From contig DATAEE010000083.1 of assembly GCA_036258175.1 (NCBI GenBank), positions 33,208-97,207 of the forward strand: a stretch of 64,000 nt of DNA, given 5' to 3'. Shown here one piece after another: positions 42,552 to 51,519 of this stretch. The translations under genes and the position numbers were made by a program. Each line of letters opens with the position of its first letter. Position 1 is the stretch's first letter. The notes under the pieces are model-generated. The model did not search any database. It saw only the letters and a program-made list of their open reading frames with translations, and had not been told where the DNA came from. The stretch is from DATAEE01 sp036258175. GTDB lineage: Bacteria > Acidobacteriota > Vicinamibacteria > Vicinamibacterales > 2-12-FULL-66-21.

Positions 42552-45500
42552 ATGAGTGGTCGTCATCATTTTTTTATGCTCGCGGGGCCCCACCCCCGCT
42601 CGTCCTTCGGCAAGCTCAGGACGACCCTGAGCGAAGTCGAAGGGTCGCGCGCGCTCGCCGGTCCGGCTTCGCCGGACTTCCCTCCGGCGGCTCGCGCGGG
42701 CCGCAGGCGCTTGCGTGTCCTCGTCGCTGCGCTGGTCGTCCCTTTGGCTGCAGCTGCGCAGCCGGCGCGTCCGCCCGAACCGGACACGGCCGCCGAGCCA
42801 CCGAGCTTCCGCTACATGGGTCCGCCGAGCGCGGGCCGGATCGCCGCGATAGCCGGCATTCCAGGCGATCCCGAGACGTACTACGCGGGCGCGGCGTCCG
42901 GCGGCGTCTGGAAGACCACTGACGGCGGGAAGACGTTCGAACCGATCTTCGACGCGCAGAGCGTGCAGGCCATCGGCGCGCTTGCCCTCGCACCATCCGA
43001 TCCAAAAACGATCTGGGCAGGCACGGGTGAAGCGTGGGTGATCCGTCCGAGCGATGTCATGGGCGACGGCATCTACAAGTCCACTGACGCCGGGAAGACC
43101 TGGAACAACGTCGGCCTCGCGGAGACCGGTCGTATCGGGCGGATCGTCGTCCATCCGACGAACGCCAACATCGTGTATGCCTGCACCCTCGGCCGCGCGA
43201 CCGGCCCGCAGCAGGAGCGCGGTGTCTACAAGACGACCGATGGCGGTGTGTCGTGGCGTCGTGTGCTCTTCGTCAATCCCGACACCGGTTGTTCAGGCCT
43301 GTCGATGGACGCGAAGAATCCGGATGTGCTCGTGGCTGGCACGTGGCAGGTCGTGATGCGGACCTGGGCAATGCTCAGCGGCGGTCCCGGCAGCGACGTC
43401 TACAAATCGACCGATGCGGGCGAGACCTGGAAGCGGGTCGAGCATTCGGGACTGTTCAAGCCGCCGGTCGGGAAGATCGACGTCGCGTTTGCGCCAACCA
43501 ACTCGAATCGTGTGTACGCCCTCGCGCAGACGTCGAACCAGGGATCGCTCTGGCGCTCGGACGACGGGGGGACGTCGTGGAAAGTCGTGAGCTGGGACCG
43601 AACACTGATCGGCCGCGCCGGTTACTACATCCGGCTCGCGATCTCGCCGACCGACGAGAACGAAGTGTTCGTCATGAGCAGCAGCCCGCACCGATCGACC
43701 GACGGTGGCATGACGTTCGTCGAGTACCGCGGCGGCTGCGGCGATTGTCACGACATGTGGATCGATCCCACGAACGCGGACCGATGGGTCTCGACCGGCG
43801 ACAACGAGATGGGGATCACGACCGATCACGGCCGCACGTTTTCGCGCATCGAGCTGCCGATTGGCCAGATGTACCACGTCGCCGTCGATAACCGGATGCC
43901 GTACTGGATCTACAGCAATCGTCAGGATGACGGGACGATGCGCGGCCGCAGCGATGCGCCGGTCTCGGTGTCGAACGTGCCGTCGTACGCTCCGCGCCGG
44001 GCTGCCGCGGCGAGTGGGCGCGGTGGCGGCGGCGGCGGCGGTTTTGGCGCCGCGGCAGTCCCACCGCCATGGGACCAGGGCATCGGTGGTTGCGAATCCG
44101 GCTTCACGATTCCCGATCACGCCGATCCAGAGATCATCTGGTCCAGCTGCTACGGCAATAAGCTGACCCGGTACGATCATCGGCGGCGCGTCGCGCGCTC
44201 GGTCAGTCCATGGATGATCTCGCTGGATTCACCGCCGACGGACGTCAAGTATCGATGCCACTGGACTCCGCCGATCGCCATCGACCCGTTTGATTCAAAA
44301 ACGGTCTACTACGGCTGCCAGGTCATTTTCCGCACATCGAGCGGCGGCCAGTCGTGGGACGTGATCAGTCCCGATCTCTCGACGCAGGACCCCTCGAAGA
44401 TCGTGTCATCGGGTGGCGTCGTCGGCGACAACCTTGGTCAGTTCTATGGAGAGGTCGTGTTCGCGATCGCTCCATCGCCGATCCAGAAAGGACTCATCTG
44501 GGCGGGAACCAACGACGGGAAGATCTGGTACACGAACGACGCGGGCAAGAGCTGGAACGACCTGTCGAAGAACGTCAGCGGCATGCCGCCATGGGGAACG
44601 ATTACGAAGATCGAGCCGTCGCATTTCGATCCGGCCGTCGCGTACGTGGTCGTGGACTACCACATCATGGACAACCGCGACCCGTTCATCTATAAGACGG
44701 CGGATTTCGGACGGACCTGGACGAAAATCAGCGACGGCCTGCCTCAAGGACATCCGCTGTCGTATGCCATCTCGCTCGCTGAGAACCCGAACCGGAAGGG
44801 CATGCTGTTCGCGGGCACCGGCAACGGGTTCTTCTATTCGCTCGATGACGGCAAGCGCTGGACGAGATATCAGGAAGGGCTGCCCGCCGCGCCCGTCACC
44901 TGGATCGTCGTGCAGAAAGATCATCACGATGTCGTCGTGTCGACGTACGGGCGGGGTCTCCACGTCATGCCGGACATCACGACGCTCGAGCAGAGCGATC
45001 GCGTCGAGACGACCGCTGACGCATTCCTGTATCAACCGCGTCCCGGTTTCCGCTTCGCCCGTAACGGCCGCGCGGAGTTCCTGTACACGCTCAAGACGGA
45101 GGGTCCGGTGTCGTTCGCGATTACCGACCCGGAGGGGCGGCTGATTCGGTCCCTCGAGACGAAGGGGCGGGTCGGGTTGAACCGCGCGCGATGGGATCTG
45201 CGCGGCGAGGCTCCGAAGCAAGTCGAGCTGCGAACGCTGCCGCCGGACAACCCGTTCATCTGGGATGAGCCGCGATTCAAGGGTCGCGACACGCGACCGA
45301 TCATCCATTGGGGCATTCAACAGGCGATGCGCGTCGGGCCGCTGGCGGCGCCCGGCTCGTACACCGTCCGCATGACGGCGAACGGCAAGTCCGAGACACG
45401 AACATTCGATGTGCTGAAGGATCCGTCGATTACGTCGGACACCGATGACCTCCTCGCGTCCATCGCGCTGCAGACCCGCATCCGGGACGCCATGAACGAC

Positions 45501-45938
45501 ACCGTCGACATGGTCAACCGGGTCGAGGTGATGCGGAAACAGATCGAAGATCTGCTGAAGACCCACAAAGGGAAGGCCGATATCGAGAAGCCCCTGCGCG
45601 CGCTCGACGCCTCGACGATGGATGTCGAGCTGCAAATGGTGTCCAAGTCGGATCTCCACAGCGACGACAAGTGGTACGTGGAGGCCTACAAGATCTACAT
45701 GAACCTGATCTGGCTGAACGGGGCCGTCGGGACGGGAGCCGGCGACGAGGCGGGTGGAGCGGACAACCGGCCGACCGACGCGCAGATCAAGGTGATGGAA
45801 ATGCTCGAACAGCAGCTGGCAAAGGCAAAGAAAGACTTCCAGCGGCTGATCGATCAGGATGTTTTGACGTTCAACCGTGCGATGGCGCGCAGGGGCATTT
45901 CGATTACAACCGGGACGACGACAACGAGCCAGCCTTGA
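42552..45938 (+). CDS. exported sortilin/VPS10-type BNR-repeat protein
   Basis: 1128 residues from ATG 42552, supported by GGAGG at 42542-42546. The leader is odd: MSGRHHFFMLAGPHPRSS, then a palindrome-encoded FGKLRTTLSEVEG, then Arg-rich sequence and a hydrophobic core (RVLVAALVVPLAAAAQ, about 56-72). The mature part has a dozen or more BNR/sortilin blades (SGGVWKTTDGGKTFEPIF, GIYKSTDAGKTWNNVG, GVYKTTDGGVSWRRV), a Gly-rich insert near 495-505, and a C-terminal 300 residues that form a helical/beta appendage. It lacks glycosidase motifs I could assign. Such proteins are abundant in Acidobacteria and Bacteroidetes. The extended N-terminal region could be non-translated if an internal start is used. 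Confidence 0.85.
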   Translation: MSGRHHFFMLAGPHPRSSFGKLRTTLSEVEGSRALAGPASPDFPPAARAGRRRLRVLVAALVVPLAAAAQPARPPEPDTAAEPPSFRYMGPPSAGRIAAIAGIPGDPETYYAGAASGGVWKTTDGGKTFEPIFDAQSVQAIGALALAPSDPKTIWAGTGEAWVIRPSDVMGDGIYKSTDAGKTWNNVGLAETGRIGRIVVHPTNANIVYACTLGRATGPQQERGVYKTTDGGVSWRRVLFVNPDTGCSGLSMDAKNPDVLVAGTWQVVMRTWAMLSGGPGSDVYKSTDAGETWKRVEHSGLFKPPVGKIDVAFAPTNSNRVYALAQTSNQGSLWRSDDGGTSWKVVSWDRTLIGRAGYYIRLAISPTDENEVFVMSSSPHRSTDGGMTFVEYRGGCGDCHDMWIDPTNADRWVSTGDNEMGITTDHGRTFSRIELPIGQMYHVAVDNRMPYWIYSNRQDDGTMRGRSDAPVSVSNVPSYAPRRAAAASGRGGGGGGGFGAAAVPPPWDQGIGGCESGFTIPDHADPEIIWSSCYGNKLTRYDHRRRVARSVSPWMISLDSPPTDVKYRCHWTPPIAIDPFDSKTVYYGCQVIFRTSSGGQSWDVISPDLSTQDPSKIVSSGGVVGDNLGQFYGEVVFAIAPSPIQKGLIWAGTNDGKIWYTNDAGKSWNDLSKNVSGMPPWGTITKIEPSHFDPAVAYVVVDYHIMDNRDPFIYKTADFGRTWTKISDGLPQGHPLSYAISLAENPNRKGMLFAGTGNGFFYSLDDGKRWTRYQEGLPAAPVTWIVVQKDHHDVVVSTYGRGLHVMPDITTLEQSDRVETTADAFLYQPRPGFRFARNGRAEFLYTLKTEGPVSFAITDPEGRLIRSLETKGRVGLNRARWDLRGEAPKQVELRTLPPDNPFIWDEPRFKGRDTRPIIHWGIQQAMRVGPLAAPGSYTVRMTANGKSETRTFDVLKDPSITSDTDDLLASIALQTRIRDAMNDTVDMVNRVEVMRKQIEDLLKTHKGKADIEKPLRALDASTMDVELQMVSKSDLHSDDKWYVEAYKIYMNLIWLNGAVGTGAGDEAGGADNRPTDAQIKVMEMLEQQLAKAKKDFQRLIDQDVLTFNRAMARRGISITTGTTTTSQP
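42601..42647. repeat. inverted repeat of the 'LRTTLSEVEG' family
   Basis: CCTTCGGCAAGCTCAGG, a short centre, then CCTGAGCGAAGTCGAAGG form a near-palindrome of about 40 bases. The same kind of palindromic element is widespread across distantly related bacteria, usually between genes. Here it is in-frame within the leader of the sortilin-like protein. Confidence 0.82.
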
Positions 45939-45990
45939 TCGGCCCATAACCGTGCGTGCCGTTCATGACCGTCATAACCCGGACACCCCA

Positions 45991-46154
45991 AAATCTTTTG
46001 GTGGGAGTTTGGGGAGGAGGGGAGGCTGACTTCACTTGTCCCGCCTTTGCGGCGGAGATCGGAAGCCGCTACGGCGCGGCCGGCTGGGTTGACGGCTCCG
46101 TTATGGCACGCGAAGTCAACCTCCCAACCTCCAGAACTCCCCCCCAAAAAGATC
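45991..46154. repeat. 164-bp MITE-like element with 43-bp imperfect inverted ends
   Basis: The left arm (45991-46033) starts aaatcttttggtgggagt and ends ggctgacttc. The right arm (46112-46154) begins gaagtcaacctccc and ends caaaaagatcg. The arms are complementary apart from scattered mismatches. The centre has further short palindromes. No open frame of interest is inside, and no transposase is nearby. Most of the 330-base gap between 45939 and 46268 is this element. Confidence 0.72.
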
Positions 46155-46193
46155 GTAGTACGTGCAGTCACAAAAGTCAGAGTACGGAGTACG

Positions 46194-46211
46194 ACGAGAC
46201 TGAAGCCTCGT
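46194..46211. repeat. short hairpin repeat, copy 1
   Basis: acgagactgaagcctcgt, followed by accac. It closely matches the hairpin at 58796-58814 read on the other strand (acgaggctaaaagcctcgt then accac). It lies between the MITE-like element and the VOC gene and may be part of a composite repeat. Confidence 0.5.
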
Positions 46212-46268
46212 ACCACCGCGAGCGGTCACGTGTAGTCTGTGTTCGCCCTCCGACCATAGAATGCGGGG

Positions 46269-47114
46269 ATGGATCGCATCGATCCCGCGACGACGATCGG
46301 AGACGTGCACCTGACGATCTCCGACCTGGATCGATCCAGCGCGTTTTTCACCGAGCGGCTCGGGTTCCGCGTCCATCGTCGCGACAGCAACTCGGCCGTG
46401 CTCGGCGCGGGTGGTGTCGACATGCTCGCGGTGATGCAGTCGCCCGGTGCGCCGCGCGTTCGTGGCACGACAGGTCTCTACCATTTCGCGATCCTGGTGC
46501 CCTCTCGCGTGGATCTCTCAAAGGCGCTGCGCCGGTTGATCGAGACCAACACCCGCATGCAGGGTGTGGCCGATCACGGGGTGAGCGAGGCCTTGTACCT
46601 TGCCGACCCGGACGGGAATGGGATCGAGATCTATCGGGACCGGCCGCGCGCGGAGTGGCCGTTCAGCGACGGTCAGCTCGAGATGACGACTGATCCGCTC
46701 GATCTCGATGATCTCCTCGCCGCAGGACCGCCGCAGACCGGAGCGCCCTATCTGCTGCCCGACGGCACCATCATCGGGCACGTGCATCTGCACGTGTCGA
46801 ATCTCGGGGACGCTGAAACGTTCTACGTCGGGCTGCTCGGGTTCGATCTGATGCAGCGCTTCGGTGCGAGCGCGCTGTTCGTTTCAGCCGGCGGCTATCA
46901 CCATCACGTCGGCCTCAACACGTGGGCCGGTGTCGGAGCGCCGCCGCCGCCGGCTGACGCGATAGGGCTCCGGCACTTCGTCGTCCGACTTCCCGGCGCC
47001 GCTTCGCGAGAGAAAGTCGTCGCTCGGCTCCGTGCAGCCAACGTTCCCGTCCACCCCACCAAGGAAGGAGTACTCGTGCGCGATCCTGCCGGCAACTCCA
47101 TTCTCCTGAGCTGA
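46269..47114 (+). CDS. two-domain VOC dioxygenase/glyoxalase-like protein (CatE type)
   Basis: 281 residues with two VOC repeats. Domain 1 has VHLTISDLDRSSAFFTERLGF, YHFAILVPS and DPDGNGIEIYRD. Domain 2 has GHVHLHVSNLGDAETFYVGLLGF, GYHHHVGLNTWAG and RDPAGNSILLS. This is the CatE/YfiE arrangement of extradiol-dioxygenase relatives. In domain 2 the last metal ligand position (usually E in NxxE) reads GNSILLS, so the Glu is missing there, while domain 1 keeps IEIY. Substrate unknown. It heads the VOC-RidA-arginase operon. Confidence 0.88.
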   Translation: MDRIDPATTIGDVHLTISDLDRSSAFFTERLGFRVHRRDSNSAVLGAGGVDMLAVMQSPGAPRVRGTTGLYHFAILVPSRVDLSKALRRLIETNTRMQGVADHGVSEALYLADPDGNGIEIYRDRPRAEWPFSDGQLEMTTDPLDLDDLLAAGPPQTGAPYLLPDGTIIGHVHLHVSNLGDAETFYVGLLGFDLMQRFGASALFVSAGGYHHHVGLNTWAGVGAPPPPADAIGLRHFVVRLPGAASREKVVARLRAANVPVHPTKEGVLVRDPAGNSILLS

Positions 47115-47118
47115 CGCC

Positions 47119-47514
47119 ATGACCAGGCTGAACATCTCGAGCGGTCGTCCGTGGGAATCGATCGTAGGTTACTCGAGGGCCGTCCGCGTCGGCCGTCACG
47201 TGCAGGTGTCGGGCACGACGGCGACCGACGAGAACGGAAAGGTTGTCGGCGCCGGCGATCCGTACTTACAGACTCGCCGCACGCTCGCCAATATCGAGTG
47301 GGCGCTCAAGCAGGCCGGTGCGACCCTCGGCGACGTCGTCCGGACGCGCATCTACGTCACGGACATTTCCCAGTGGGAGGCGATCGGCCGAGCCCACGGT
47401 GAGGTATTCGGTGAGATCCGGCCCGCGACCGCTATGGTTCAGGTCAGCCGCCTGATTGATCCAACGATGCTGGTGGAGATCGAAGCCGAGGCGTATATTA
47501 CCGCGTCCGATTGA
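47119..47514 (+). CDS. RidA-family protein
   Basis: 131 residues, four bases after the VOC gene. Features: SIVGYSRAVRVGRHVQVSGTTATDE, RRTLANIEWALKQAGA, VVRTRIYVTDISQWEAIGRAH, FGEIRPATAMVQVSRLIDPTMLVEIEAEAY. The VQVSGT block and late R-P-A-T and E-I-E-A-E segments are as in the Rid7-like subgroups rather than E. coli RidA, with Arg at RPATAM. Cytosolic. It probably removes reactive imine/enamine intermediates linked to the other two enzymes of this operon. Confidence 0.9.
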   Translation: MTRLNISSGRPWESIVGYSRAVRVGRHVQVSGTTATDENGKVVGAGDPYLQTRRTLANIEWALKQAGATLGDVVRTRIYVTDISQWEAIGRAHGEVFGEIRPATAMVQVSRLIDPTMLVEIEAEAYITASD

Positions 47515-47526
47515 GGAGTCATTCCA

Positions 47527-48495
47527 GTGAGACGCTTGACGCTTGTCTGTCTGTTTGTCCTGGCTGCGCTCGGAGGGTCATCTGCTTTTCAGGACTCGCG
47601 CGGCGCCGGGCTCAAGGTCGCGCTCCTCAAACAGCCTTTCATCCCGAACGGCACATCCAACGGCCCGACGACGATGGCGAATGGAGGGATCCAGCCGATG
47701 CTCGAGAAGCTCGGCGCCGCCGTGAGCGTCGTCGAGATCGGCCTGACGCCGGAAGAGGAGCCGGAGTACGGCGGCTGGAAGCGTCTCGGGTTTGCGCTCG
47801 GGCACCTGGGACGCGCGGTCGCGAAGGCGGTGCGTGACGGTTACTTTCCGGTCGGGCTGCTTGGAACATGTCCATCGATGCCGGGCATGGTCGGCGGACT
47901 GCAGCACTCCGGCAAGACGCTCGAGCCGCTGCGGATAGGCATGTTCTGGCTGGACGCGCATCCCGATTTCAATACTCCGGAAACGACGCGGAGCGGATCG
48001 CTCGGCGGCATGCCGGTGGCGGTCGCCACGGGGCGGTGCCTGACGCGCATGCGGCTCGATGCCGGCCTGGACCCGCCGTTGTCGGAGCGGCATGTCGTGA
48101 TGGGCGGCGTCCGCCTCACCGATCCGCTCGAGCAGCGGATGCTCGATGACTCGCTCATCGAGCACGTCAGCGTTGACGATCTGCGGAAGAACTCTCCGGC
48201 AATCGCCAAGCAGATGGATCGCCTCAGCCAGCTCACGGACAAGATCTACGTGCACATCGACATGGACGTGCTCGATCCGCGCGAGGTCATGGGACATGGC
48301 AACAAGGTCCCGGACGGGCCGTCCAGCGAACAGCTTGCCGCGGTATTCGAGACCATCTTCAGCCGGTACTCGAAAGCGGCCGGGATTGGTTTTGCGACGA
48401 TCCCTACGAAAGACGAGGGTGGACTGTCGCTGGCTGCCGTCAACCGGATGATTGTCGGCGCGGTGACGGGGCTGAAGAAGCGTCAGTCGCCCTGA
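47527..48495 (+). CDS. exported arginase/agmatinase-fold protein, altered metal site
   Basis: 322 residues from GTG 47527, 12 bases after ridA. A signal peptide (MRRLTLVCLFVLAALGGSSAF) is followed by an arginase-fold domain: FWLDAHPDFNTPETTRSGSLGGMP (DAHxD metal motif intact) and VHIDMDVLDPREV (DxD intact). The first metal motif, normally GGDHS, reads LGTCPSMPG, so the usual His and Asp ligand positions are lost. It may bind a single Mn or have a different activity. Export of an arginase-fold protein is uncommon. It overlaps the convergent permease by 13 bases. Confidence 0.82.
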   Translation: MRRLTLVCLFVLAALGGSSAFQDSRGAGLKVALLKQPFIPNGTSNGPTTMANGGIQPMLEKLGAAVSVVEIGLTPEEEPEYGGWKRLGFALGHLGRAVAKAVRDGYFPVGLLGTCPSMPGMVGGLQHSGKTLEPLRIGMFWLDAHPDFNTPETTRSGSLGGMPVAVATGRCLTRMRLDAGLDPPLSERHVVMGGVRLTDPLEQRMLDDSLIEHVSVDDLRKNSPAIAKQMDRLSQLTDKIYVHIDMDVLDPREVMGHGNKVPDGPSSEQLAAVFETIFSRYSKAAGIGFATIPTKDEGGLSLAAVNRMIVGAVTGLKKRQSP

Positions 48496-51182
48496 AGCGC
48501 GATGCCCGGTTCGGTGCGCGCCGCGCGCCGCGCCGGGATGAAGCAGGCGAGGAGCGCGACGACCATGAGCAACAGGGCGGTCGCCGTGAACGTGAGCGGA
48601 TCCGCCGTGCCGACGTCGAACAGCAGCCCCCGCAGGAACTGCGTCAGCGCCGCGGCTCCGGCGAGCCCGATTACGAGACCTGCGACGACCGGCGTCAGGC
48701 CCTGCCGTGCGACCAGCCAGAGCACATCGCGCGCGTGCGCCCCGAGCGCGATGCGGACCGCGATCTCGCGCGTCCGGTCCGTCACCTGAAACGCCACGAC
48801 GCCGTAGATGCCGAGTGCCGCCAGGGCCAGCGCCGCCATGGCGAACGCCGCGAGCACGCGCATCGTCAGCGCCTGCGGCGCGATCGAACGCGCGACCGCA
48901 TCCTCCATCGTGCGCATGTTCGAGATCGGCTGCTGCGGATCGACGCCGCGCACGGCATCCCGCAGCGTGGCGACGAGCGCGTGCGGATCGTCGTTACCGC
49001 GTGTCTTGACGAGCAGCGTGCCCCAACCGGCGGGTGCCTGATAGAACGGCGTATACACCTGGGGCTCCGCGATATCGGTGAGCGAGGTCTGCCGCAGGTC
49101 GGCCACCACCCCGACGATTCGCGTCGGCCGGGCGCGCCCCTCCTGAACGATGAGCTCACGTCCCAGCGGATCTTCGCCGGGGAAGTGGCGGGCTGCCATG
49201 GCGGCGTTGATCACGACGACGGGAGGGCTCTCGAGCGTGTCTCCTTCCGTGAAGAACCGGCCGCGCACGAGCGGCACCCCGATCGCCCGGAAATAATCGG
49301 GCGTGACCCAGCGCAGGTACGCGAAGTCTTCTTCTCCTCCGGGCCCTTTCGGCGGCCGTCCGACGATACTGAAACCGAGCTGGTTGTAGCCGTCGCCGCC
49401 GAAAAGCGGGGGATCGCTGACGAGAGCGGCGTACCGGGTACCCGGGAGCGCCGATGCAGCCTCGACGATCCGATGATAGAAGCCCGCCGCATCCTCGTTT
49501 TTCGGATACCGCGCATCCGAGAGGCTCAGGTCCACGACCAGGAGTCCCCGAGGATCGAATCCGGGATCGACGCGATGCAGCCGGATGAGCGAACGGACCA
49601 TCAACCCGGCGCCGACGAGGAGTACGAGGGCGAACGCAACTTGCGCGACTGTCAGCGCGGACTGGAGCCGGCGGCGATCGCGTCCCGCCGACGCACCGCG
49701 CGCCACCAGACGATCCGCAACGGCCGAGCGGCCGACGTGAAGAGCTGGTACGAGACCGAACAGCAACCCGGCCGCGCTCGTCATCACGAGCATGACGATC
49801 AGGACCCGCGTGTCGAGTGTGAACTCCTCGAGCCTCGGAACGGCGAAGGAATCCAGCCGCCGGATAGCGGCGAGAAGGACGGTGGCGACGCCAACACCTC
49901 CCAGACCGCCAAGCAGGGCGACGAGCTGGCTTTCCACGAGGAGCTGCCGCACGAGACGGGTTCGGCTCGCGCCCATCGCCACGCGCACCGCGAACTCGCG
50001 CGCCCGGACCGCCGAGCGCGCGACCAGCAGCCCGCCGACGTTCGCGCACGCGATGAGGAGGACGAACGCGACCGCCGCCGCGAGAATCGTCGACATGGCC
50101 CGCACGTCGTGCACCATGCTGGACTGCAGCGGTTCGACGAAGACGCCGCAGTGCGTGTTGCTGTCGGGGTACTGCACGGACAGCCGCCGGGCGATGGTTT
50201 CCAGCTCCGCCTGCGCGCTTGCAACCGTCACACCCTCCTTCAGGCGGGCGACGACGTTGAGGTTGTGCGACCCGCGCCCGGTGCGGGCGCCCGGATAGAG
50301 ACCGAGCGGAATCCACGCGTCGGTTTCCAGTTGAAAGCGGAAATCCTCCGGCAGGACACCGATGACGAGATATGGCTCGCCGTCGAAGTCCAGCGTCTTG
50401 CCGAGAATGTTCGGATCTGACCCGAGGGCGAACCGCCAGAACCCGTTGGCCAGTACCGTTACAGCCGCGCCATGGCGGTCTTCCTCGATCGTGAAGCCTC
50501 GGCCGAGCGCCGGATGCACGCCGAGGACGTCGAAGAACTCGACGGACGCGCGGGCAGCCTTCACGTAGCGTGGCTCGCCGTGCCCCGAGATATTCACATT
50601 GCGCCGGCGGTACGCCGCCATGGCAGAAAACACCGTGCTCTGCTGCTTCCAGTCGAGGATGTTCGGCCCGGACGCGGCGTTCCGAAGAAGCCTCGCTTCC
50701 ACGAGGTGCTCGAACACGCGCACAATCCGATCCGGTTGCGGGTAGTCGAGAGGACGGAGAAGAAGAACGTCGACGACGCTGAAGAGCGCCACGTTGGCGC
50801 CGATGCACACGGCCATCGTGAGCGTCGCGACCGTGGTGAAGAGCGGCGTCTTGCGGAGAACCCGCAGGCCGAAGCGGATGTCTTGCGTCAGGTTCGAGAA
50901 GGTTCGAAAAGGTTCGAACGGGTTCGAAGGGTTTCGAGGGGGTTCGAATAGGTTCAAGGGGGTTCGGCGCAGATGGTGGAGATCGCAGCCGAGGCGGCGG
51001 TTTGCGTCGAGGTCGCGCAGGACCGCCTGCCGCGCGTCGTCGCTCGTCAATCCCTCGGCCCGGAGCTCGCGATAACGATCGTCGAGATGCTGCGACAGTT
51101 CCTCGGCGATCTCTTCCTCGGTCGCTGGATCGAGGCCCGCGTCCGCCAGACGTCGGCGGACCTCATCGCGCCAGTCATGCAT
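48483..51182 (-). CDS. ADOP-type ABC permease with PadR-linked N-terminal domain
   Basis: 899 residues. The N-terminal about 65 residues (MHDWRDEVRRRLADAGLDP ... EEIAEELSQHLDDRYREL) are the cytosolic domain found in PadR-associated permeases. Then comes a repeat-coded linker (NLFEPPRNPSNPFEPFRTF, about 76-95), helix 1 (VATLTMAVCIGANVALFSVV), a MacB-PCD domain, FtsX helices (ACANVGGLLVARSAVRAREFAVRVAMGA), a second periplasmic domain, and a second FtsX set (REIAVRIALGAHARDV). It overlaps the PadR gene by eight bases, so both are one transcript and probably under PadR control. Confidence 0.92.
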   Translation of the reverse strand: MHDWRDEVRRRLADAGLDPATEEEIAEELSQHLDDRYRELRAEGLTSDDARQAVLRDLDANRRLGCDLHHLRRTPLNLFEPPRNPSNPFEPFRTFSNLTQDIRFGLRVLRKTPLFTTVATLTMAVCIGANVALFSVVDVLLLRPLDYPQPDRIVRVFEHLVEARLLRNAASGPNILDWKQQSTVFSAMAAYRRRNVNISGHGEPRYVKAARASVEFFDVLGVHPALGRGFTIEEDRHGAAVTVLANGFWRFALGSDPNILGKTLDFDGEPYLVIGVLPEDFRFQLETDAWIPLGLYPGARTGRGSHNLNVVARLKEGVTVASAQAELETIARRLSVQYPDSNTHCGVFVEPLQSSMVHDVRAMSTILAAAVAFVLLIACANVGGLLVARSAVRAREFAVRVAMGASRTRLVRQLLVESQLVALLGGLGGVGVATVLLAAIRRLDSFAVPRLEEFTLDTRVLIVMLVMTSAAGLLFGLVPALHVGRSAVADRLVARGASAGRDRRRLQSALTVAQVAFALVLLVGAGLMVRSLIRLHRVDPGFDPRGLLVVDLSLSDARYPKNEDAAGFYHRIVEAASALPGTRYAALVSDPPLFGGDGYNQLGFSIVGRPPKGPGGEEDFAYLRWVTPDYFRAIGVPLVRGRFFTEGDTLESPPVVVINAAMAARHFPGEDPLGRELIVQEGRARPTRIVGVVADLRQTSLTDIAEPQVYTPFYQAPAGWGTLLVKTRGNDDPHALVATLRDAVRGVDPQQPISNMRTMEDAVARSIAPQALTMRVLAAFAMAALALAALGIYGVVAFQVTDRTREIAVRIALGAHARDVLWLVARQGLTPVVAGLVIGLAGAAALTQFLRGLLFDVGTADPLTFTATALLLMVVALLACFIPARRAARTEPGIALQGD
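50891..50970. repeat. eight in-frame 10-bp repeats in the permease linker
   Basis: Eight copies of ggttcga followed by three variable bases (ggttcgagaa, ggttcgaaaa, ggttcgaacg, and so on; one copy has gtttcga). Thirty bases equal ten codons, so the frame is kept. Confidence 0.9.
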
Positions 51183-51519
51183 GTTCCAGCCCCGCGATCC
51201 GGTTGATGGCCGTCACGAACGCGCGCCACCCACGGCGTTGATCAGCTAACACTCGTTTGCCTTCAGGCGTAAGCCGATAGTAACGGCGCCGCCGCTGGCC
51301 GGCCTTCTCCACCCATCGTCCGTCGATCCAGCCGCGCTTCTCGAGGCGATAGAGCAGCGGATACAGCGACGCGACGCTGAAGCGGACCACGCCGTCGGAT
51401 CGCGCGTCGATCAGCTTGCCGATCTCGTAGCCATGGCGTGGCCGGGTTTCCACGAGCGACAGGATCAGCAGCTCGGCGCTGCCTTTCTTCAGCTCGCGAT
51501 CGCCGAGGTCCCGTTTCAT
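51175..51519 (-). CDS. PadR-family transcriptional regulator
   Basis: 114 residues from ATG 51519 (MKRDLGDRELKKGSAELLILSLVE); a longer frame to 51576 overlaps the receiver gene and is less likely. Winged-helix features: RHGYEIGKLIDARS, FSVASLYPLLYRLEKRGWIDGRW, RRRYYRLTPEGKRVLADQR. PadR proteins repress neighbouring transporter or stress genes and release on ligand binding. It is the first gene of the PadR-permease pair. The stop is within the permease start region. Confidence 0.92.
   Translation of the reverse strand: MKRDLGDRELKKGSAELLILSLVETRPRHGYEIGKLIDARSDGVVRFSVASLYPLLYRLEKRGWIDGRWVEKAGQRRRRYYRLTPEGKRVLADQRRGWRAFVTAINRIAGLEHA

Noticed and set aside
42552..42600. Later start for the sortilin-like protein to avoid the repeat
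   Set aside because: GGAGG at 42542-42546 is well placed for ATG 42552; no better site was seen downstream, so the long leader is kept with a caveat.
44406..45947. 513-residue minus-strand frame opposite the sortilin-like gene
   Set aside because: Antisense shadow; the plus-strand frame has clear BNR repeats.
49156..50808. 550-residue minus-strand frame inside the second permease
   Set aside because: Out-of-frame shadow of the permease gene.
50891..50970. Possible CRISPR-like array
   Set aside because: Units are 10 bases with no spacers, and they are read in-frame within a protein.
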